NCBI RefSeq assembly: GCF_013386115.1
Contig: NZ_JACAOR010000011.1
Location: 434,001-498,000, forward strand
Direction of reading: 5' to 3'
DNA from: Pseudomonas gingeri
GTDB taxonomy: Bacteria; Pseudomonadota; Gammaproteobacteria; Pseudomonadales; Pseudomonadaceae
Length of the DNA: 64,000 bases
Every line of letters starts with the position of its first letter. Position 1 is the first letter of the stretch. The position numbers and the translations under genes were made by a program. Shown piece after piece: positions 53,272 through 61,484 of this stretch. A model generated the notes under the pieces. That model was not told where the DNA came from, made no database searches, and worked only from the letters and a program-made list of their open reading frames with translations.

Positions 53272-53769
53272 TCAGTCCTTCCTTGCAATCTTGGCCTTGG
53301 TCTTGACCTGTCCGCGCGGGTACAACGATTTCCCCAGTTTCTGGCGTTCATCCAGGGGCAGGGTGCCGGCAAAGTCCGCCACGGTGTTGTCCACCAGTAC
53401 CCTCAGGGCATCGTCTGCCTCACGGGCGCGGCCAAGGTCGGCCATCAGTGCGCTGCGATCCAGTGTCGGCGCCTCCAGTTGCCTGATCACATCCATGCGC
53501 GCTTCACGCCCGGCGATGATCAGCGGCTGACTGTCCGCCTGGTTGCGTCGCAGCAACTGCCGCAATTCTTTGCGGCGTGCCTCGGGCAGTTGCTGCATCG
53601 CCTGGCGCAAGCCGTGGGGATTGACCACGGTCTCGGCGGGCTTGGCGTTGACCAGCCAGTGATACAGGCCGCCGCCGACACCGCCGATGAGGAACACATT
53701 GAACAGCAACGACACGACCAGCAGCGGTTTCAGGTACTTGGGCTTCAGGTGCTTGGGTGGCGGGGTCAT
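53272..53769 (-). CDS. Periplasmic heavy-metal sensor-like protein (CnrX/ZraP type)
   Basis: The 165-residue protein has an N-terminal membrane anchor (about residues 15-37, PLLVVSLLFNVFLIGGVGGG) and a periplasmic helical domain (GLRQAMQQLPEARRKELRQLLRRN...) typical of the LTXXQ/CnrX-like 'periplasmic heavy metal sensor' family. It is the third gene of an ECF sigma operon and overlaps the anti-sigma-like gene by four bases. No obvious metal-ligand His/Met cluster is seen, so the signal may be envelope stress rather than metal. Confidence 0.78.
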   Translation of the reverse strand: MTPPPKHLKPKYLKPLLVVSLLFNVFLIGGVGGGLYHWLVNAKPAETVVNPHGLRQAMQQLPEARRKELRQLLRRNQADSQPLIIAGREARMDVIRQLEAPTLDRSALMADLGRAREADDALRVLVDNTVADFAGTLPLDERQKLGKSLYPRGQVKTKAKIARKD

Positions 53770-54203
53770 TGCTCGCTTTCCTCGGCGTTGACGGTAAAGA
53801 CGACATCGGCATCGCCATGGTCGAAGACGCTGGGCAGCACTTCGGCTGACAGCATCGGCAGCGGCAGGCTCAGGGACGCCACCAGGATACCGGCCGCGAC
53901 ACCGGCCACGCCGACCCCGACAAAACCCGCGGGGGAAAGCCAGCCGGCATAGCGGCTCCAGAACGATGGCGGTCGCGCGGGATTGGCCGACAGGCGGACC
54001 TGTCGGATCAGCGCCGGATCCACGGCCGGCAGTGTGTGGCTGTCGAGCAGGCTGTCGAGCCAGCGGGCCTGTTGCACGGCGTCGAGGGCGGTGCTGTCGC
54101 CGCGATCGAGCAGCGCCTGGGCGGCGGCCTGTTCGCCGGCCGGCCAGCGTCGCAGGTCGGCACCATAGGCCTCGGCCAATTGACCAAATCGTTCGGGCGT
54201 CAT
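53766..54203 (-). CDS. Putative anti-sigma factor (145 aa, single-pass membrane)
   Basis: The N-terminal cytosolic part (MTPERFGQLAEAYGADLRRW) is followed by one transmembrane helix (about residues 90-112, AGFVGVGVAGVAAGILVASL) and a short periplasmic tail. It lacks a HxxxCxxC zinc motif. Its position directly after an ECF sigma gene, with four-base overlaps on both sides, identifies it as the likely membrane anti-sigma factor that holds the sigma until the periplasmic sensor reports a signal. Confidence 0.7.
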   Translation of the reverse strand: MTPERFGQLAEAYGADLRRWPAGEQAAAQALLDRGDSTALDAVQQARWLDSLLDSHTLPAVDPALIRQVRLSANPARPPSFWSRYAGWLSPAGFVGVGVAGVAAGILVASLSLPLPMLSAEVLPSVFDHGDADVVFTVNAEESEQ

Positions 54204-54781
54204 CGTTTTTCCCTCCCTAGGCTGGCTTCGCCGGATGTCTCGGCAAGGTAGCTGCGCAGGTTGCGCCTGGCCCGCGACAGCAGGCTTTCCAGTGCCTCGA
54301 CGCTGATATTCATCAGGGCCGCGGCTTCGATGTTCGACAGCTCCTGGTAATACTGCAGCACGATGGCCTCGCGCTGCCGGTCGGGCAATGCCGCCAGCGC
54401 CGCGGCCATCTGCTCGCTGCGGGCGGTGGCTTCCAGTTGTTCATCGGGCGGCGGCGCGCTGTCGACCACCTCGATCATGTCCTCGTCATCGGCCAGCGGG
54501 CGCTCCTTGCGCCGGCGCAGGCGATCATGACAGAGATTGAGGGCGACCCGGTGCAGCCAGGTGTCGAAACGTGCCTCGCCGCTGCGCCAGTTCGCCGCCT
54601 GTCTCCAGATGCGCAGGAAGCTTTCCTGCGCGACATCTTTGGCCTCGTCGGCATCACCGAGGATCCGACCGGCGAGCGCCAGCAGACGGGGCAGCTTGCG
54701 CGACACCATCTCGTTGACGGCCGCCGGTTCGTTGTTGCCGATGCGGGCCAGCAACTCAACGTCCGGATCAGTTTCTTTCAA
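54200..54781 (-). CDS. ECF-type RNA polymerase sigma factor
   Basis: The 193-residue sigma-70-family protein has region 2 (KDVAQESFLRIWRQAANWR, with ARFDTWLHRVALNLCHDRLR) and region 4 (LPDRQREAIVLQYYQELSNI, then AALMNISVEALESLLSRARR). The start codon is TTG; no ATG is nearby. Sigma, anti-sigma and sensor are translationally coupled by four-base overlaps. It should activate its own operon and possibly the WxxGxW-repeat gene upstream, but no promoter consensus could be proved. Confidence 0.92.
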   Translation of the reverse strand: MKETDPDVELLARIGNNEPAAVNEMVSRKLPRLLALAGRILGDADEAKDVAQESFLRIWRQAANWRSGEARFDTWLHRVALNLCHDRLRRRKERPLADDEDMIEVVDSAPPPDEQLEATARSEQMAAALAALPDRQREAIVLQYYQELSNIEAAALMNISVEALESLLSRARRNLRSYLAETSGEASLGREKR

Positions 54782-54863
54782 TATGGCAAATCCCGGTCCG
54801 GTATCTGAGTGTCAGGTGCAGGGCGCCGCCTGGCAGCGGAGTGCGCAGCCAGGCGATGTGGGC

Positions 54864-55184
54864 TTAGCGGATCCAGTGGCCTTCGACCCAGAACCAGCGC
54901 GGTCCGTGGGCTTCCCAGTGGCCGGGTTCCCAGCGCGCATTGCGCATCACCGGCTGCCAGTGGCCCGGTTCCCAGACATAACCGCGACCTTCCCAGCGCC
55001 AGTGCCCGCGGTCCCAGGCGTAACCGGGACGTTCGACGGGAACGGCTTCGACGCGTACGGGCGGCGGGGCTTCGCGGATGATGACTTCGGTCTGGGCAAA
55101 GGTCGGCGTGCTGGTCAGGGCCGCGAATGCCAACGGGATAAGCAGGGCATAGCGTAATTTGGCCAGAGGTCGTGCAGGTCTCAT
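54864..55184 (-). CDS. YXWGXW repeat-containing exported protein
   Basis: The 106-residue product has a signal peptide (1-30, ending PTFAQ) followed by at least four WxxGHW repeats (YAWDRGHWRWE, YVWEPGHWQPV, ARWEPGHWEA, WFWVEGHWIR). Such repeats occur in small periplasmic or surface proteins of unknown function. GGAG precedes the ATG. It lies 82 bases upstream of the ECF sigma gene on the same strand. Confidence 0.85.
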   Translation of the reverse strand: MRPARPLAKLRYALLIPLAFAALTSTPTFAQTEVIIREAPPPVRVEAVPVERPGYAWDRGHWRWEGRGYVWEPGHWQPVMRNARWEPGHWEAHGPRWFWVEGHWIR

Positions 55185-55480
55185 GACAACTCCTTCATGC
55201 GGCGGACGAAAGTGAACGCTGCTGATGGGTTGAACGCGGGACGCCCGGAAAATCCGTCGCGAAAAAAACAGTTTTTTTCACGGCGGGTTTGAGGCGTTGT
55301 TCGAGGGAAGTATTGCCCAGGGTTTGCGGGCACTTCATGAAATTGTTGAAAGGTAGCGACGGATTCCGGCGGGTGGTGACGTTCAACCGGTAACCGCTGG
55401 CAATCGACAGGTGCCTTGGCCCTGTCTGTTACCCGCCATATCCACCGTGCCCTACCTGCTGAATCATGAGGAAAACCACC

Positions 55481-55624
55481 ATGTCTCGTCGTCTCTCGTT
55501 GCTCGTTGCCGCCGTCCTGCTCCTGAGCCTCAGCGGCTGTGTGATCCTGCCGGGGCACCGCGATCATTGCTGCTGGCGCTACTACGGGGCTGTCTCCACC
55601 TCGACGGGGGTAGCGGTTTCCTGA
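55481..55624 (+). CDS. Small lipoprotein (47 aa)
   Basis: ATG 55481 follows GAGGAAAACCACC. The peptide MSRRLSLLVAAVLLLSLSGC has a lipobox LSGC at residues 17-20, then a short Cys/Trp-rich mature part (HRDHCCWRYYG) and a polar tail. It would be lipid-anchored with about 28 mature residues. The gap 55185-55480 upstream holds no other gene. Function unknown. Confidence 0.65.
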   Translation: MSRRLSLLVAAVLLLSLSGCVILPGHRDHCCWRYYGAVSTSTGVAVS

Positions 55625-55684
55625 TCGGCGATCCCGGCGTCTTTCCGTGCCTGACGGGAAAAGGGGCGGGACGAGCCTTGCCCC

Positions 55685-56053
55685 TCATGACGCCGTCCCG
55701 GATCTTGTCCTGGGTTTTTTCGGCTTGCCCAGGACGCGATTCAGTTCCCCGGCCACGGCAATCAACTGCTGTTCAAGCGCCTGGACCTCGTAACGGCCGA
55801 TGCCTTCGTTGAGCGTCAAGACTGCCTCGGCCCGTTTTCGCGGGGCGGGCGCAAGATTGTGGGTGGCTTGGGAAATCAGGGCCTGGCGCAGCAGGTTGTT
55901 GATAATGGTCTGGTAGCCCGTTCCCGCGCTTTCGGCGAGTGCGCGCGCCGCGTCGATCACCTCGTCGTCCAGCATGATGGTGATCCGTGTCTTGCCCGTG
56001 CTGCTGGCAACGGCCCCACGCCTGGCTTTGCTGAAGTCATACTCTTCTTTCAT
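55685..56053 (-). CDS. brnA: BrnA family antitoxin
   Basis: This 122-residue protein begins KEEYDFSKARRGAV and contains the RHH-type DNA-binding element TRITIMLDDEVIDAARALAE followed by TGYQTIINNLLRQAL. This is the BrnA layout. It neutralises BrnT and represses the operon. It follows brnT by three bases, in the toxin-first order normal for brnTA. The tail beyond residue 75 (Arg/Lys-rich) is longer than average. Confidence 0.88.
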   Translation of the reverse strand: MKEEYDFSKARRGAVASSTGKTRITIMLDDEVIDAARALAESAGTGYQTIINNLLRQALISQATHNLAPAPRKRAEAVLTLNEGIGRYEVQALEQQLIAVAGELNRVLGKPKKPRTRSGTAS

Positions 56054-56056
56054 CGG

Positions 56057-56338
56057 TCAACTCTCCAGATATTGGCGACGTTCATTTCTCGAGGCGGCTC
56101 GTGCGCTGATGATTCGAACAAAATCCGGATCACGGTAGGTGTAGGCCGCCACCAGCAAGCGACCGGTGGCGTCCATTCCCATGATGATCCAACGCTCTTC
56201 GCCATGATCGCGGTCCTGAAAGGTGAGTGCCGCCTCGTCGTAGAACAGGGGTTCTGCATCGGCAAGGCTCACCCCGGCGTGCTTTTGCTTGTTTGTGGCG
56301 TTTTTGGTCTCGTCGTACTGGATTCGGAATGTTTTCAT
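56057..56338 (-). CDS. brnT: BrnT family ribonuclease toxin
   Basis: This 93-residue product matches BrnT: YDETKNATNKQKHAGVSLAD at the N-terminus, DRDHGEERWIIMGMDATGRL in the middle, and RIISARAASRNERRQY at the end, including the conserved His and Arg residues of the RelE-like fold. BrnT cleaves RNA and stops growth until BrnA is restored. Start 56338 is used; a longer in-frame start would add an Arg/Ser-rich segment of no family likeness. Confidence 0.9.
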   Translation of the reverse strand: MKTFRIQYDETKNATNKQKHAGVSLADAEPLFYDEAALTFQDRDHGEERWIIMGMDATGRLLVAAYTYRDPDFVRIISARAASRNERRQYLES

Positions 56339-56362
56339 TATGCATACTTTATATGTATATGG
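56339..56362 (-). promoter_or_regulatory. Putative brnTA promoter/operator
   Basis: Directly upstream of brnT lies ATACTTTATATGTAT (quasi-palindrome ATAC-N7-GTAT) with a TATAAA-like -10 element on the minus strand. This fits autoregulation by the RHH antitoxin BrnA. It is not proven. Confidence 0.4.
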
Positions 56363-56828
56363 AAGGTCTTCGATGTACCTTTCGGCGGCTGAATTCCGGG
56401 AATGGCAAGCCGATGAAAGAGAGGGGGCGGGGCGATTTATCGGGATAAGGACGGAATCCCGATGATGTGCGGCCGCCAAGTGACTGAAACAGGTTTGGGA
56501 GGAGGGATCCTGATCGTCGGGCCATAAAAAACCGCATCATTGATGCAGGTTGTTTCAGGCCGGTCTGGCCATGCCGGACACGGTGTGCGTCGGAGCTTGT
56601 ACGCCACGTCGAAACTCTGGCCAGAGCCTTTGGATGGTCTTGATGGAGGCGCGGTCAGAACAGGGCTGACACAAATGGAATCAGTTTACAGCTTGCCTTT
56701 TTGGGTTTGTTTTAACTGGAAATTCGTAAAAAACAGGCCCATCATTCGCCGCGCTGTCTACGCTCCAGGGGACTGCTGCGTGTCTGTGCGAAGACCGTGA
56801 ACCACTCGCCTTTTTTCAGGAACTCATC
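56363..56828. other. Intergenic region between brnT and uppP
   Basis: No convincing gene is seen in 466 bases. GCATCA-T-TGATGC at 56534-56546 is flanked by AACC/GGTT and, on the minus strand, followed by TTTTTT, which looks like an orphan intrinsic terminator. The uppP ribosome site AGGA lies at the end. Confidence 0.4.
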
Positions 56829-57701
56829 TTGTCTAACGTCTGCTCCAGCGGCCTCGATATTGGCTTCGCTTCTCTGAATTATTTACAAATCGGCATTCTG
56901 GGTGTCATTCAGGGCATCACCGAATTGCTGCCGATTTCCTCCACCGCCCATATGCGCATCGTTCCGGCCGTGCTCGGCTGGCAGGATCCGGGCTCGGCGT
57001 TTTCGGCAGCCATGCAACTGGCGGCCCTGGCGGCCGTGGTCAGTTATTTCTGGCGCGATGTGCGTGACGTGGTCGGTGGCAGTATCGGTGCGGTACGCCA
57101 GCGCGATTTCGACAGCCAGTGGTTCAAGCTGGCGGTGGCGATCATCCTGGCGACCATTCCCATCGGGATTGCCGGCCTGGCCTTGTCGTCCACCCTCAAT
57201 GCCTGCGATTCACCCTTGCGCGGCCTGACGGTCATCGGGATTTCCTGCCTGGTGATGGCGGTATTGATGGCGGTGTCGGAGTTCAGTTGCCGGCATCAGC
57301 GGGTGGTCGGCGAAATGCGCCTGCGCGATGCACTGATTGTCGGCATTGCCCAGATCGGCGCGTTGATCCCGGGTGTGTCGCGTTCCGGCTCGACCCTGAC
57401 CGCGGCCCTGTTCCTCAACTTCAAGCGTGAAGAGGCCGCGCGCTTCTCGTTCCTGCTCGGCCTGCCGGCGATTGCCCTGGCTGGATTGAAGGAGCTGTGG
57501 GTGCTGCACCACGCGCAGATCCCGGTGGAAGCCTGGACCCATCTGCTATTCGGCCTGGTGGTGGCCAGCGTCTCGGCGTTCGGCGCGATCTGGGGCCTGA
57601 TGCGTTTCCTCGAGCGCTTCTCGACCTGGCCGTTCGTGGCCTATCGGGCTGTCCTGGGGATCTTCCTGATCGTTTCGGTCCACACCGGTTTCCTGTCCTG
57701 A
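56829..57701 (+). CDS. uppP: Undecaprenyl-diphosphate phosphatase (UppP/BacA family)
   Basis: The 290-residue inner-membrane protein hydrolyses undecaprenyl pyrophosphate to recycle the glycan carrier lipid; it can also give bacitracin resistance. The first active-site block is GVIQGITELLPISSTAHM with the (E/Q)xxxE motif, and the second is IPGVSRSGSTLTAAL. About eight hydrophobic segments are visible. TTG is the start, seven bases after AGGA. It is somewhat longer and more divergent than the 276-residue housekeeping BacA, so it may be a second copy. Confidence 0.9.
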   Translation: MSNVCSSGLDIGFASLNYLQIGILGVIQGITELLPISSTAHMRIVPAVLGWQDPGSAFSAAMQLAALAAVVSYFWRDVRDVVGGSIGAVRQRDFDSQWFKLAVAIILATIPIGIAGLALSSTLNACDSPLRGLTVIGISCLVMAVLMAVSEFSCRHQRVVGEMRLRDALIVGIAQIGALIPGVSRSGSTLTAALFLNFKREEAARFSFLLGLPAIALAGLKELWVLHHAQIPVEAWTHLLFGLVVASVSAFGAIWGLMRFLERFSTWPFVAYRAVLGIFLIVSVHTGFLS

Positions 57702-57780
57702 TCGAGTGCCGGGAGGCGCAACTTTCGCGCTGCGCCGCCTGGCCGGTTTCCCCCATTTGCAGGCCCTGTCCGGCGGGCAA

Positions 57781-57806
57781 AAAAAAGCCCGCATGCGGGC
57801 GGGCTT
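57781..57806 (-). terminator. Minus-strand terminator downstream of the LprI-like gene
   Basis: Read on the minus strand, AAGCCCG-loop-CGGGCTT is followed by eight T residues. It converges on the uppP 3' end and could stop transcripts from both sides. Confidence 0.75.
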
Positions 57807-57915
57807 AAATGGGAGGTTCACCAAAGGAGCAGGGACAAATATAAACAGCCGGCGCCCTTGGCACAGTGAAAGAAGTTTTATCTGAACGGCGCTGGAAGCC
57901 ACGCACGGCAAGGGC

Positions 57916-58251
57916 TCAGAGCGGTTTTTCGATGCGATCGTAGCGCTGTTTCAACTGCGTCAGGCGCTTCTCGTACTGATCCAGGAGACAGTCGTTGTCG
58001 CTGCCACAGGCGTTGCGCTCCTTGAGCCAGGCGACCTGCTCATCCTGCATGGCGCCCCGGTTTCCCATGGCGAACAGACCGCGCAGCAAGCGGTAGGTGG
58101 TGGCCATTTCGACGTCGAGGTCGTTGAGTTGCCGGTCGGTGCAAATGGCGATTTCGGCGGGCTGCTTGGCTTTGCCACAGTCGAAGCTGGCCGCCTGGGC
58201 AGTGCCCAGGAACAGGGTTAGCGCAGCCAGTACCCATAAAGATTTTTTCAT
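57916..58251 (-). CDS. LprI-like lysozyme-inhibitor family protein (DUF1311)
   Basis: The 111-residue periplasmic protein has a signal peptide (1-20, ending GTAQA) and the DUF1311/LprI core: FDCGKAKQPAEIAICTD, the LNDLDVEMATTYRLL helix and DEQVAWLKERNACGSDNDCL, with four cysteines that can form two disulfides. Some members inhibit lysozyme. It is monocistronic. Confidence 0.85.
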   Translation of the reverse strand: MKKSLWVLAALTLFLGTAQAASFDCGKAKQPAEIAICTDRQLNDLDVEMATTYRLLRGLFAMGNRGAMQDEQVAWLKERNACGSDNDCLLDQYEKRLTQLKQRYDRIEKPL

Positions 58252-58342
58252 GCTCGTCTTCAGCGCTCGGTTTTTACCTTGATTCCACTCAGACCAGCCT
58301 GGGCGCCATTGGTTTTACGGCCGCCTTGCGCTTGGCGCACCG

Positions 58343-58450
58343 ATCGTTCCCACGCTCTGCGTGGGCACGCCGCCCGTGACGCTCCGCGTCACTCGCACAG
58401 CGGACGCGGAGCGTCCATAGAGGCATTCCCACGCGGAGCGTGGGAACGAT
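58343..58450. repeat. Large imperfect inverted repeat (palindromic element)
   Basis: ATCGTTCCCACGCTCTGCGTGGG at the left end is mirrored by CCCACGCGGAGCGTGGGAACGAT at the right, 108 bases overall, with a smaller internal dyad TGACGCTCCGCGTCA. This is the shape of a Pseudomonas intergenic palindromic element or miniature mobile repeat. It lies between the lprI-like and GNAT genes. Confidence 0.8.
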
Positions 58451-58465
58451 CAACAAGGGGCGGTT

Positions 58466-59059
58466 TCAGTTGCGCAGCAATCGCGCTTGCAGGTGCTGGC
58501 GCACCTCAGGCCATTCATCGTCGATGATACTGAAGCGCACCGAATTGCGCTTGCGCCCGTCGGGCATGATCCGTTCGTTGCGCACGATCCCTTCCTGCCT
58601 GGCGCCCAGGCGCAGGATCGCCGCGCGCGAGCGGGCGTTGATCTCATCGGTGGTGAACTGCACGCGTACGCACTCCAGGTCCTCGAAGGCATGGCGCAGC
58701 ATCAGGTACTTGACCTCGGTGTTGACGAAGCTTTTCTGCCAGCGGGCCGAGATCCAGGTGCTACCGATCTCCAGCTTGCGATAGGTGCGGTCGATCTTCC
58801 AGAAGCGCGTGGAGCCGATGATTTCGCCTGACTCCCTGAGCACGATGGCAAACGGCATCCCGTTGCCGGCTTCGCGCCCGGCGAGGGCGGCGCGGATGTA
58901 CTGTTCGACGGTGGCTGTCGAGGGCACGACGGTGAAGGGCAGGTTCCACAGTTCGCCGTCCCGGGCCGCCTCGACCAGGGCATCGGCATCATCGAACTGG
59001 AGCGGGCGCAGCAGCAGGCGCTGCCCCTCGAGGGAGCGGGTAAGCAGGAGGTTTTTCAC
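58466..59059 (-). CDS. GNAT family N-acetyltransferase (RimJ/RimL-like)
   Basis: The 197-residue enzyme begins with GTG. It has the RimJ/RimL layout: RSLEGQRLLLRPLQFDDADA at the N-terminus, IIGSTRFWKID in the middle, the acetyl-CoA loop region WQKSFVNTEVKYLMLRHAFE, and NARSRAAILRLGARQEGIVR near the end. The family acetylates N-terminal amines of ribosomal proteins, amino acids or small molecules. The target is unknown. Start GTG is supported by GCAGGAGG just upstream of the plus-strand reading edge; the alternative is not better. Confidence 0.88.
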   Translation of the reverse strand: MKNLLLTRSLEGQRLLLRPLQFDDADALVEAARDGELWNLPFTVVPSTATVEQYIRAALAGREAGNGMPFAIVLRESGEIIGSTRFWKIDRTYRKLEIGSTWISARWQKSFVNTEVKYLMLRHAFEDLECVRVQFTTDEINARSRAAILRLGARQEGIVRNERIMPDGRKRNSVRFSIIDDEWPEVRQHLQARLLRN

Positions 59060-59179
59060 GGCACGGGCTCGCGGGGATGGTTCTCCCTCGCATTACAGTG
59101 AGCACGAGGGGCCTTGGCAAGGACCATTTGTGTTGAAAGCGCAGGTGCCAATGTCGGTGGCACCTGCGGACTGGCGACC

Positions 59180-61339
59180 TTACTCGACGGTGTAGCTTTC
59201 CAGTTGGTTGCCGTCGGCATCGAATACCAGGCGTTGCGCGTCGTTTTTCGGATCGTAGACCGTGTACTGGGCATCGTTGCTGTTGGCCGAGACCTTGCCC
59301 TGGGAGAAATAACCCAGTTCCTTGACCACGCGATTCTGCCGGTCGATCAGCACCAGGCCGTCAAATCCCTGTTCCGGCTCGGCTGCCGCCAGGTTCTTCT
59401 GGAAGGTGTAGATGGATTTGTAGGCCAGGGGAATCTGCAGCTTGCCTTGCAGGTCGATGGCCCCGCGCTTGCTGTCCTTGACCACGATGGCCATGCCGTT
59501 GGAGAACGGCTGGACATCGTCGTAGGGCAGGTTGAAGGGCAGGCGTTCGCCACGGCTGTTGATAAAGGCGAACTGCTTGCTCTTGAGGTTCTGCACCAGC
59601 AGCGGCTGTTCCCCTTCGAAGGTGCCGATCACATTGAAACCTTCCGGGTTGATCTTTTTCCCGGTCAGGTCGAACACCTCGTCCAGGTGCCGGTCGGCGC
59701 TGCTGGTATAGATGAAGTCGCCGTGTTGCGTCGCGTTGGAGTAGCGCGGCGGCAGGATTTCCTTGCCGGCCAGGGTGTAGGCACCGTATCTGGGTTGGAA
59801 TTCATAGGTCTTGTCGCCGAGGCGGGCGATAAAGATATCGCCGCTTACCTGCGGACTGACGAACTTCATGGGGATCGTGAACTGCTGTTTTTTCAGGTCA
59901 TAGACGCCATAGGGGCCGTTGGATTCACGCTCCACCAGCAGCAGGTCGTCCTTCAGCGATTGTTCGATGACCTCGAAGGGCAGTTGTTTGAGGGTATCGG
60001 TGCCGGGCAGCAGATAGAAGTATTTGCTCAGCAGTTCCACCGTGTCGTCGTCGACGGGCTTTTCGCTGACCACCATGCTGTAGATGCCCGGCTCGGACAG
60101 GGCCTCGATACGCAGGAAGCGCGGCTTGATCAGCCACTTGCCACTGGCATCGACAAAGCCGGCACGCCGGGTCTTGTCGTCATAGGCGATGTAGTGGCTT
60201 TGCACCGGCGTGCTGTTGAGCAATTCCAGGGAGGCCGTGCGCTGCACCGCCGGGGCCAGGACATAGAGGGTGACGCGCTGCGGCGTGTCTTCGAAGTGGT
60301 ACTCGGCCTGGACATTGCTGTGGCTGTCTTTGCTGTCCGGCAGTGCCTGGACGAACTGTTCAAGATGTTGCTGGAGGTTCTTGCTGTCGGGGTACTGGTC
60401 GAAGTGCTTGCGCACCGTCACCAGTTCCTCGTAGTACTTCTTCAGGTTGGCCTTGGCTTCTTCCGAAGGCAGCGTGTGCGAACTGCTGCCGGTGTTGTGC
60501 AGGGGCTTGTCCGGATTGGCGCCATACGCCTGCACCACCAGGGATGTGTCCTTGGGGGGCGACAGCAGCAGGGAGACGCTCTTGTCGGAAATGGCCGACA
60601 GTTGATACTGCTCGCCGTTGCCGAAGCCGGCCTTCGGGTGATCCTTGTCCAGCACGATCTTGCGCACGGACGGATAACTCGGATAGGTCACCGTGACCTT
60701 CAGCTTGTCCAGCGGCTTGTTCACCGTGAGCGCCGCATCGGAAGGCCGTCCGCTTTCCTTCAGGGCGGCGGTTTCGCTCGGGTTGACGATATCGGCAAAG
60801 GCCTGTTCCGAACCGTCCCTGAAATAGACCCGGTCGATCTGGTACTGCTCTTCCAGGCGTTGCTCGGGCGGTGCGGCGCGTTGCCAGAAGTCATCGAGAG
60901 GGCTGGTGTCGAGACGGACCAGGCTGCCGGCGGTGCCGATTTTCTGGATGACCCGCGGGGTGTCCTTGAGGTTCGCCAGGGCCTGTTCGACCTCCGGGGT
61001 GGCAAAGGGCTGGAACGGCGGGTCGTACTGCAATTCGGTGGGGGGTGTATCGCCTGTCGCCGGGCTGATCTGCAGGTCCAGGCCCTCGATCATCGCCTGG
61101 GCATTGAGGGTGCTGCGCATCACCGTGATCAGGTAGTTGAGGCGCTTCCTGGCTTCCGGCAGCGACAGCGAGGCAAGATCGTCGATATCGCCTTCGTTCA
61201 TGTCCTCGGCGCCGTATTCCTCGCCGCTGATGATCGTCGGTCGATCATGGGATTGCACCAGGTAGTAGCTGCCGCCTGCCGCCAGCAGGGCAACCACCAG
61301 TGCCGATAACGCCGCGATCCGGATATTTTTCTTGTGCAT
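59180..61339 (-). CDS. WG repeat-containing envelope protein (719 aa)
   Basis: Start 61339 (MHKKNIRIAALSALVVALLA) gives an N-terminal transmembrane helix or uncleaved signal (about residues 6-26); an extension to 61417 is rejected. The mature part has a helical region to about residue 300 and then repeated beta units of the WG type (ASGKWLIKPRF, GPYGVYDLKKQ, RYGAYTLAGKEILPPRY, QGKLQIPLAYKSIY). These repeats form beta-solenoid or propeller surfaces. No catalytic motif is seen. It is probably periplasmic or surface-facing; function is unknown. Confidence 0.75.
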   Translation of the reverse strand: MHKKNIRIAALSALVVALLAAGGSYYLVQSHDRPTIISGEEYGAEDMNEGDIDDLASLSLPEARKRLNYLITVMRSTLNAQAMIEGLDLQISPATGDTPPTELQYDPPFQPFATPEVEQALANLKDTPRVIQKIGTAGSLVRLDTSPLDDFWQRAAPPEQRLEEQYQIDRVYFRDGSEQAFADIVNPSETAALKESGRPSDAALTVNKPLDKLKVTVTYPSYPSVRKIVLDKDHPKAGFGNGEQYQLSAISDKSVSLLLSPPKDTSLVVQAYGANPDKPLHNTGSSSHTLPSEEAKANLKKYYEELVTVRKHFDQYPDSKNLQQHLEQFVQALPDSKDSHSNVQAEYHFEDTPQRVTLYVLAPAVQRTASLELLNSTPVQSHYIAYDDKTRRAGFVDASGKWLIKPRFLRIEALSEPGIYSMVVSEKPVDDDTVELLSKYFYLLPGTDTLKQLPFEVIEQSLKDDLLLVERESNGPYGVYDLKKQQFTIPMKFVSPQVSGDIFIARLGDKTYEFQPRYGAYTLAGKEILPPRYSNATQHGDFIYTSSADRHLDEVFDLTGKKINPEGFNVIGTFEGEQPLLVQNLKSKQFAFINSRGERLPFNLPYDDVQPFSNGMAIVVKDSKRGAIDLQGKLQIPLAYKSIYTFQKNLAAAEPEQGFDGLVLIDRQNRVVKELGYFSQGKVSANSNDAQYTVYDPKNDAQRLVFDADGNQLESYTVE

Positions 61340-61484
61340 GAGACGCTCACTCCCTGAAACCGGCTCGCAATACCGCGAACAACGATGGTTCCTTGGAGGC
61401 GCCGAATGGGAAAACATTCCCTTCGGCGATGCTGTTTATTGGCTATCAGTGTGTATTCGTGGACTGTTTCGCAATCGAAGGGGG

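Noticed and set aside
59114..61309. 731-codon open frame opposite the WG-repeat gene
   Set aside because: Shadow frame; low-complexity Val/Gly/Leu composition, whereas the minus strand encodes a signal segment and ordered repeats.
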